A stretch of 64,000 bases of DNA from Leucaena leucocephala (lineage: Eukaryota; Streptophyta; Magnoliopsida; Fabales; Fabaceae), in NCBI GenBank assembly GCA_037074615.1, contig CM073522.1:26720962-26784961 (forward strand). Reading direction: 5' to 3'. Positions 57,267 to 64,000 of the stretch are shown piece by piece. Every line of letters starts with the position of its first letter. The first letter of the stretch is position 1. A model generated the notes under the pieces. It was not told the origin of the DNA. It did not search any database and saw only the letters and a program-made list of their open reading frames with translations. The position numbers were made by a program, and so were the translations under genes.

Positions 57267-57754
57267 TAATCATGGAGCATTGGAGAAGATGAACAAAATT
57301 ATCCAACTGTTATTTGACCGAAATAAATCCGCTTGCTAGATAGGTTATTAGACCAGCCATATAGGCGGTAATTCCTACAAAAGGAATATGAGCTACAAAA
57401 GCTCTACAAGCATATCCAGTAGTTCAGATTTACCCAACACAGATTCAGTTCATTTCCTACACTGAACCGTATGAAGTCGATAATTTTCCTCATATTCTGC
57501 AGGGAACATAATCATGAAACCATTGTAAAATCAAAATTTAATTTTATAATAATCTCTATATAACTTTCATTACCCTTTTCCTATAGAGATTTAGCCAGAC
57601 ATACTTACTTGGATTCCTTGCACTTGATATATATGAACAAAAGATTTTATTGCTACTAAGTTTTTACAAGCAAGAGGTCGGACTCAGAATTCTCAATGGC
57701 TCTTGAGATTTCTGATCTCAAACTTCTGTGTCTAGACTTATGACTTACTAGGCC

Positions 57755-57761
57755 TTTTATA
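57755..57761 (-). promoter_or_regulatory. TATA box, IR2 left arm
   Basis: Mirror image of the right-arm TATA box, directing transcription leftwards, away from the palindrome centre. Confidence 0.65.
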
Positions 57762-57889
57762 ATGAGCCCTCGTCTTACATTAGATTCTTTTTCAATAATA
57801 ATTTAGATGCCCTTCATAACTTTAATAAAGTAAAGTACAATAATATCACTTTAATAAAGAAAAATAAAGATTCCTTTAGACATCCATCA

Positions 57890-58022
57890 TTAAAGGTTCC
57901 TCCATTTCTTGTTCAGTAGTGGCCCATCGTCTTCTGTCTTCATGCAATATTTGCACTTGTGACTTTTGTATTCTTCCAGCCTGTTACAGATGTGCTTCTG
58001 AGTTGCTTCATTATTTTCCATT
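57890..58022 (-). pseudogene. 3' end of a pararetroviral last gene, IR2 left arm
   Basis: The minus-strand frame from the loop reads MENNEATQKHICNRLEEY, then KSHKCKYCMKTEDDGPLLNK to a stop at 57890. The CX2C pair and lysine-rich context suggest a metal-binding or nucleic acid-binding tail. Only the C-terminal 40 or so residues remain. The right arm repeats it to about 58158. I cannot name the protein; its place just before the promoter suggests the last gene of the viral genome. Confidence 0.5.
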
Positions 58023-58286
58023 TTATTGAACCTTATTTGAAGCAACTCAGAAGCGCATCTGTAACAGGCTGGAAGAATACAAAAGTCACAAGTGCAAATA
58101 TTGCATGAAGACAGAAGACGATGGGCCACTACTGAACAAGAAATGGAGGAACCTTTAATGATGGATGTCTAAAGGAATCTTTATTTTTCTTTATTAAAGT
58201 GATATTATTGTACTTTACTTTATTAAAGTTATGAAGGGTATCTAAATTATTATTGAAAAAGAATCCAATGTAAGACGAGGGCTCAT

Positions 58287-58402
58287 TATAAAAGGCCTAG
58301 TAAGTCATAAGTCTAGATACAGAAGTTTGAGATCAGAAATCTCAAGAGCCATTGAGAATTCTGAGTCCGACCTCTTGCTTGTAAAAACTCAGTAGCAATA
58401 AA
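58287..58402 (+). promoter_or_regulatory. TATA box and poly(A) signal, IR2 right arm
   Basis: TATAAAA at 58287-58293 and AATAAA at 58397-58402, 110 bases apart, consistent with a terminally redundant pararetroviral transcript that passes the poly(A) signal once near its start. Confidence 0.65.
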
Positions 58403-58781
58403 ATCTTTTGTTCATATATATCAAGTGCAAGGAATCCAAGTAAGTATGTCTGGCTAAATCTCTATAGGAAAAGGGTAACGAAAGTTATATAGAGATTATT
58501 ATAAAATTAAATTTTGATCTTACAATGGTTTCATGATTATGTTCCCTGTAGAATATGAGGAAAATTATCGACTTCATACGGTTCAGTGTAGAAAATGAAC
58601 TGAATCTGTGTTGGGTAAATCTGAACAACTGGATATGCTTGTAGAGCTTTTGTAGCTCATATTCCTTTTGTAGGAATTATCGCCTATATGGCTGGTCTAA
58701 TAACCTATCTAGCAAGCGGATTTATTTCGGTCAAATAACAGTTGGATAATTTTGTTCATCTTCTCCAGTGCTCCGTGATTA

Positions 58782-58793
58782 TGGTATCAGAGC
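58782..58793 (+). promoter_or_regulatory. tRNA-iMet primer-binding site, IR2 right end
   Basis: Exact TGGTATCAGAGC, 489 bases after the TATA box. A CaMV-like genome has its primer site at a similar distance at the end of the leader. Confidence 0.88.
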
Positions 58794-59059
58794 ACAAATT
58801 CGATAGGTCCTAAATCAAAAAGGGATACTAAGTGCATGATCAGGGGTTCTCGCTACGTGAAACTGTTCAAGTGTCCTGAATTTAAAGGTGACGCAGTGGA
58901 CGAAGCGTAGACTCTTACTCTGATATGTCCCTGTTAGGGTTGCTCATGCCGAGAGGTTGTGGCGTAAAATGTGTTCTGAGGTACCTATTGTAGTCCACTC
59001 TATGGAGTAATCCTAGCAGTTCTTTATAATATAGTAAACCTAAATATCCTAAAAAAATG
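58794..59059. other. unassigned interval
   Basis: No motif recognised. It lies between the IR2 primer site and the copia RNase H fragment. Both viral leader remains and copia sequence are possible. Confidence 0.35.
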
Positions 59060-59486
59060 AAGATCGACTTCAGGATACACCTTCTTGCTTAACAATGGCG
59101 CCATATGTTGGAGTAGCAAAAAGCATACGTGCATTGCTTTACACTCTATGGAAGCTGAGTTTGTGGCATGCATTACAACAGCGCAAGAGGCTGTTTGGCT
59201 GAAGAGATTTATCGAACACCTAGGATTTGGGAACGAGAGTACCAATCCGATGTTAATACATTATGACAACAATGCAGCCATAGCCTATACCAAAGACCCT
59301 AATTATCACAGCAAAACCAAATATATTGATATTAAGTATAACTTTGTAAGGGATTATATAGCACAAAAAATTGTAACTGTACAATACATTTCAACTAAAT
59401 GTATGGTTGCAAACCCCCTGACTAAGCCAATAAGCAAAGAAACATTTGAGAAACATGTAAAAGCCATTAGCATGCGAAAAATATAA
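59060..59486 (+). pseudogene. copia RNase H fragment (third copia lineage)
   Basis: The open segment 59085-59486 encodes the C-terminal half of a copia RNase H: AICWSSKKHTCIALHSMEAE (second acidic residue), the Asp in YDNNAAI, and the HSKTKYIDIKYNFVRD tail, ending with PLTKPISKETFEKH. The RT and the rest of pol are missing upstream. The sequence differs from both other copia families in the window. Confidence 0.85.
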
Positions 59487-60575
59487 AGGTACAGACTGTA
59501 TGTAATATTTTATTTTCATTAATGATATCATATCATTTATTATTACTTATATGTCTAAGTGAAAGTGTACAATGTTTAGTATGTCATACAGGTTGAAAAT
59601 GTTAGCTCTCTCATACGAGCAACTGCCTTTGATGCTAGAGAATCGTTCAAAGATGAGACATGTGTTCACTATTAAAGCAGCAAGAGTATTGATATGGTAA
59701 AGAAGAAACACAATAAATGTCACCTTAGCTTAAAAAGTCCAGTAAGTCGAGATGAGATCCGTGAGTATGAATATTGATCGAACTATGGGTACCCACATCC
59801 ATGAAACCTGTTGCCAGATAACAAATTCTTTAAAATTGACGTCATATTATGTGAATAGAATTGAAAAGTTTAGGTTTAAATACTATGAGTGTCTGGACTT
59901 AAGTCTGTACGGTGTGATTGATATAATCAAAATGATGTACACTCTTATAGCAAGAGGAACACCGTAACATATAATTCATACCACATGTACTAAAAAATTA
60001 CAAATGGAAAGCAAGTGAAGCAATCATTGCTTCATTGTTGTGTGAGTTCCAGAAAAGTATCATCCTTTGACTTTGACAGTATTATGGAGGTATGTTTCAG
60101 CGAGTGCTACTTTAGTATATGTCCTATGATCAAATTATATATAAACCAAAGGTATTATGCTAGGAAAGCGGTTGATTCATATCAAAATGACATATGGGCG
60201 AAAGAAATATTGCCAGAATATACACATCCATGCTGGTGTCTGTGACCGGTCCCTTGTGATATTATTTTGTTAATTTCATAAGTGTGGATACTATGCATAA
60301 ATGGAGGCTATCTGAGTTATATGCTGACTCAAGAGGGATTATATTAGCCATAAGAAAAGTGTATATGGGTAAATCTAGGACATTTAAGGCACTATAACAT
60401 ATTTGATCGAGCTGCACTAAAGGGTTGCTTTGTGCTGGTCTCTATAAAAGGGATTTCTAGCACAAACGCCTGAATGGAGACTTCATGCCTACGTGGTCAC
60501 AACAAAGCACCTAGTATGAAAGAAGAGAATGAGATTGGACCCATGACATCTAATTCACTAAATGTGAGTGGGAGA
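59487..60575 (+). other. long 3' untranslated region of the copia fragment
   Basis: About 1.1 kb without a coding signal lies between RNase H and the LTR. It ends in a purine-rich gtgagtgggaga just before the LTR, which fits a polypurine tract. Confidence 0.55.
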
Positions 60576-60885
60576 TGTTAGAAAGTGAGTTGATCCACTT
60601 TTGGTGGATTAGACCCAAACTCAATAGGCATTAGGGCCATTGTGAGAATAAGGGAGAGAGTGGGGTATATATGTGTAATATACCCCATATGAAAAAAAGT
60701 GGGAGTTACCCACCGGATATGCAGGAGCAGGACGTGGGGAAGTGGGTAAGTTTTATTTTTGAATCCCATTTCCCCTCATTTCATGTGTGCGTAAACACAT
60801 AAGAGAGAGAAGCATTTTCTCTGTGGTTGCTCTGAATATCTCCCTCTGCATCCGAAGCTCTATTCTTCTTCCTTGGGTGTCATTT
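60576..60885 (+). repeat. 3' LTR fragment
   Basis: Begins TGTTAGAAAGTGAG and contains a TATA-like gtatatatgtg near 60664. It is cut at about 60885, where copy C of the MYB intron begins, so the far LTR end is lost. Confidence 0.65.
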
Positions 60886-61480
60886 ATGTTTCCTTTTGTT
60901 TTCTCATCATAAATGTCTTGATATATTTATTTTTTTTACTTTCTAATTATAGGGAATTTTTGATTGGATTGCAAAAGTACGGGAGGGGAAATTGGAAGGA
61001 GATTTCCAAGTATGTTGGAAAAACAACGAAAGCAATCCAAAATAGAAGTCATGCTCAAAAATCCTTTGAACACCGAAAGAAGAAAAGGAATAAAAAGAGG
61101 AGAAGAAGAATCATCCACGATATAATCACTGATTCTTATGTTTCCTCTTAACTTCAGCATCAAAATCAGTTGGTTGCTCCACAAAACCATTTGTCCCTTC
61201 AAGTTTTACAAAGCAAAACTCCCCAAATTAAATATTGATCATTCTCTTCAATGTGTGAACTCAAATGGCACCTTTGTTGTGCAAAGATTATTTGTCCTCT
61301 CAGTATATAATGAAATTGATATATTCATTCTCTTGCATAGTGCTAAAATGATTACTTCTATAGTTCTAAAGTGACATTCTTTTTTCTCCATTGCTTCACA
61401 ATTCTATGTGATCCCAACTTCCATGTTTAATTTGGCGTGTTGGTAAGGTTCATGCTATTGATGAGTTTTATGTCCTAGTT
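60886..61480 (+). repeat. copy C: partial duplicate of the MYB 3' region
   Basis: Matches the end of the intron, exon 2 and 3' flank of MYB copies A and B. It shares B-specific variants (aagtatgttgg in exon 2; cattctcttcaatgtgtg in the 3' flank) that A lacks, so it derives from B or their shared parent. Confidence 0.85.
60953..61151 (+). pseudogene. MYB-related exon 2 without exon 1 (copy C)
   Basis: The acceptor TTATAG is kept. Exon 2 reads EFLIGLQKYGRGNWKEIS, then TTKAIQNRSHAQKSFEH, a basic tail and a stop at 61151. There is no exon 1 or promoter of the gene upstream; copia LTR sequence adjoins instead. The open frame is preserved, but it cannot make the full protein. Confidence 0.8.
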
Positions 61481-62215
61481 GGATCACAAAGTTGGAGGAG
61501 ACTGGTGGACCCTAATCTAGGTTAAAGAAATTTGAGATAAAGATACATCCTAATACTGGGAGGTATTGTGGATCGAGCTCAACTAGATCGAAAGTCAAAG
61601 GTATGGGGTGCACGCCTTACTAACTTGGCATGATAGTTAGGGGGAGTTTGATATTAGAATTTAGAACCAGCATGAGTTCGAACCATCAAAAGGTTTTAGG
61701 ACAAACCTCCTTGAGAAATAAGTAGATAAATAATATTGCATAGTTAATAACTCTGAAACTAGATACTCCGTATAAAAAAAAGTAATAAAAATGAAATAAA
61801 AGGAGAAGGTAAGAAAACTAGCAAAAAATGCATCATGGTTTCATTACGCCAAATAAAAATAAAAACAAACAAGATTAAAAAAAATGATATATAAATAAGC
61901 AAATAAATACAAATTAAAGAAATGAATTGTAAAATTATACGCACATATAAATAAGAAAATGAATGAATAAATAGAGACAAACATGATAAATAAAATTTTA
62001 ATTAAGGCATAAACAATAAATAACATTGCATAGCCAATACTAACCGAACAAGCAATAGAAATGAAATAGGAGAATGAAATAACTGGCAAAAAGATGTCAT
62101 GGTTTCCCTACGTCAAATAAATATAAAAACAAATAGATAACCAATCAAAGTAATATATTAATGGATAAATAACTCACAACTAAGCCAAATGTACACTCAA
62201 TCAAATGATAACCAA
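61481..62215. repeat. AT-rich repeat family, copy C segment
   Basis: Matches 25190-26290 of copy A in the same order but shortened. Includes gcatagccaatactaaccg near 62027, identical to the A segment near 26109. Confidence 0.75.
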
Positions 62216-63352
62216 TTAACAAAATAAAGCAAATGTTGCCATCAATGTTAAATGTGAGCAAAACTCTCACATCTTAATTAGGAATCACAATGATGCCAGC
62301 GATTAGGAAAGTTCAGGAAGAAAAAATCACTCGGAAATTCAATCAAGTAGCACAGTTTGCATGGCTTTGCCTTCATAAACTGATAGTGATAGGCAAATCC
62401 AATGGGAAAATGTTTTTAAATGGAAAATATATCCACATCCACCGATTAATCAATTTATGGTAAGCTACACGGAGAATCTCCAGTATAACAATAAATTTAG
62501 AACATATGTAGAAACACAGCGCAATGCAATAAGGCACATCACAGACTAAATAAAGACAAAATCCGATACAAGCATAAAAAATCATTGCCTATCATAATCC
62601 AATTAAGTAAATGAAAGCTATAAAACTGAACTGATTGACTGACTGAGCCATAAATTCTTTAGGCGATACCCTAGCTCCACTTCAGGATTAGTCATACTAT
62701 CACCCGGAACCACTCTCCATCTTTATGTAGATACACTTTAGGATTCTAGTGGATGCTAATCTTATATCGGGCGAATTCAATATTCGACAAAGAATTGAGC
62801 ACTGGAAGGAACTGAATAAAACAAGAACAACCGAGACAAAAGGATATGAAAAAACCTCACTGGATGAGAAAGGGAATAGACCGCGTGAACTCCGACGAAA
62901 CACTCCGTACGACCTGGACTCTCCCGGACTGAAGGCAAAGCAAAGTTGCCAATGCTCCTAGTGCAAATCTTGCTTTCGAAAGGATCTTCGCCTAGTAACC
63001 AGGGTTTCGTTTAAAAGATATGTAAAGAGAGAGGGGAAATTCAAATATTATCGAAAGAGCTAAAGACGAGAAACGTACCAAGAATTCAGGAAGTTGCGCC
63101 GGAGATCGAAGCAGAGATCGAATTGTCGCTGAAGAGAAAAATATCAAAGAATTGAAGCAAGCAGAGAATCTGAAATAAGCAAAAAACTGAGAAGCGAAGG
63201 CCCAATGAAGCTGTTGCACAATATAGCCGTTGCAGAAGACTTTCAATCGGAAATTCAGGGATGCCTCTTTAATTTCAATAAATCCGTTCAAGGAAGCAAA
63301 TGCAACGTCCCATTTCCTTTTCTTTTTTTTATTCATTTTCTTCTTTTTTTTA
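62216..63352 (-). other. unassigned region, possible gene 5' end on the minus strand
   Basis: No protein family recognised. The stretch 63210-63060 read on the minus strand looks like a 5' untranslated exon ending GAATTCTTG before a GTACGTTTC donor near 63080. A further open segment with several Ser/Arg codons lies at 62960-62850 before a GTTTTTTC. These could be first exons of a gene leaving the window's right part leftwards, but no coding exon supports it. Confidence 0.25.
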
Positions 63353-63564
63353 ATTTCAAAAAGTTTTTTTTTTGTCCACCCGGTTTACCGGAGCTTTGCC
63401 CCGACTACATCCGGATCCGACCCGCGTCGCACACCTGGCTATGGTGGGTGAGTCTCCCAACGGGGATTTTCTGCATTCGCAAAGGCTTAAACTCGAGACC
63501 TCGTTTAAGCGATACCGAGCCGCTTACCACTCGGACCAACCCCCGTTGGTTATTTCAAAAAGTT
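63353..63564 (-). mobile_element. tRNA-derived SINE, second copy
   Basis: Body 63366-63551 on the minus strand, same family as 24919-25113. Head with GGGGGTTGGTCCGAGTGG; tail is a T run on the plus strand (63364-63373). Target-site duplication ATTTCAAAAAGTT at 63353-63365 and 63552-63564, perfect over 13 bp. The tail is shorter than in the first copy. Confidence 0.92.
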
Positions 63565-64000
63565 GGTCCATCCAGATTGGATTTCTAGGCTGAGTAAAAA
63601 AAAAATCCTTGATGGGCCTCCTAATCCGGGTAGAAAATTAAAACAAATATTGTACCAACACAAAAAACTTTATCAAAAAAAAACACACAAAAAAACTAGA
63701 TTTATTTATGTGTAAACGCGAAAATATATATCTAATTAATATATTTCGACAAGATATATTAGGGATTGTTCAAATTAACGTTGGAAAAAATAAATTTTAT
63801 TTCAATAAAATTTTGTAAACTAAAATTGAGGTGAAAATCAATTAACTTAATAAGACTTTTGTTTGGATAAACTTTTATTATAAAACAAAAGTCAATTTGA
63901 TATAATCTTATTTGAATAATATATTAAAAATTAGTTCCAGAATATTTTAAATTTAAAAAAACAAAAGTTAAAAATTAGAGAAAAAAAATTGTTTTAACTT
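63565..64000. other. AT-rich non-coding end of window
   Basis: No gene or repeat boundary seen. Confidence 0.5.

Larger units (their letters stand above)
57255..58010 (-). repeat. inverted repeat IR2, left arm
   Basis: Pairs base for base with 58038-58793: positions x and 116048-x match with no net indel. By eye I count about 13 mismatches in 756 bases, 12 of them transitions. Read on the minus strand it runs from the end of a reading frame (stop near 57890) through a promoter to a tRNA-Met primer site at 57266-57255. Confidence 0.93.
58038..58793 (+). repeat. inverted repeat IR2, right arm
   Basis: Mirror of the left arm across a 27-base loop (58011-58037). It carries the end of a reading frame with KCKYC and a TAA stop near 58156, a TATA box at 58287-58293, AATAAA at 58397-58402, a leader of about 380 bases and TGGTATCAGAGC at 58782-58793. 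This is the layout of a Caulimoviridae regulatory region. Confidence 0.93.

Overview
The window is a repeat-dense, AT-rich stretch of plant nuclear DNA, most likely from a eudicot. Supporting evidence: plant Ty1/copia elements, a CACTA (En/Spm) transposase relic, tRNA-derived SINEs, endogenous pararetroviruses (Caulimoviridae-like), a plant SHAQKYF-class MYB-related gene, and remains of a Y14/RBM8A gene and a PRA1 gene. I see no gene that is clearly intact; almost every coding region carries stops or frameshifts. The species cannot be told from the sequence.

Layout. 1-5307: a Ty1/copia retrotransposon, cut by the window edge inside its 5' LTR. 5499-6330: a CACTA TNP2 transposase relic. About 7200-8290: chromovirus LTR-like sequence. 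7935-24560: copy A of a long segmental duplication. It holds a copia pol relic, two unassigned exons, an intron-containing Y14 pseudogene (minus strand) and a MYB-related pseudogene (plus strand). 24919-25113: a SINE. 25430-26860: an AT-rich repeat family of about 260 bp period. 26957-32556: a compact endogenous pararetrovirus (EPRV1), flanked by a perfect 93-bp direct repeat. 32770-36993: a second, different pararetrovirus on the minus strand (EPRV2), joined to a large inverted repeat (IR1, 37001-38728) that carries its regulatory region.

39025-57063: copy B of the segmental duplication. It is interrupted by a 1.9-kb solo LTR (40018-41952) with an array of GGTCGCGAC palindromes, and by a Pack-type DNA transposon (53261-54428) that carries a PRA1 gene fragment. 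57255-58793: a near-perfect palindrome with 756-bp arms (IR2), made of two head-to-head pararetroviral regulatory regions and ending on both sides exactly at a tRNA-Met primer-binding site. 59060-60885: the 3' end of another copia element. 60886-62215: a third, partial copy (C) of the MYB exon and the AT-rich repeats. 63366-63551: a second SINE.

Copies A and B have decayed by different lesions after duplication. In the MYB gene, A has a 1-base deletion and stop codons, while B has an early stop and a 34-bp poly(A) insertion of LINE-type appearance. The most notable material is pararetroviral: an apparent coat protein-before-movement protein gene order in EPRV1, long flanking duplications, and two giant hairpin-capable repeats built from viral promoter-leader-PBS segments. 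Homology calls rest on motifs read by eye, and no database search was run.
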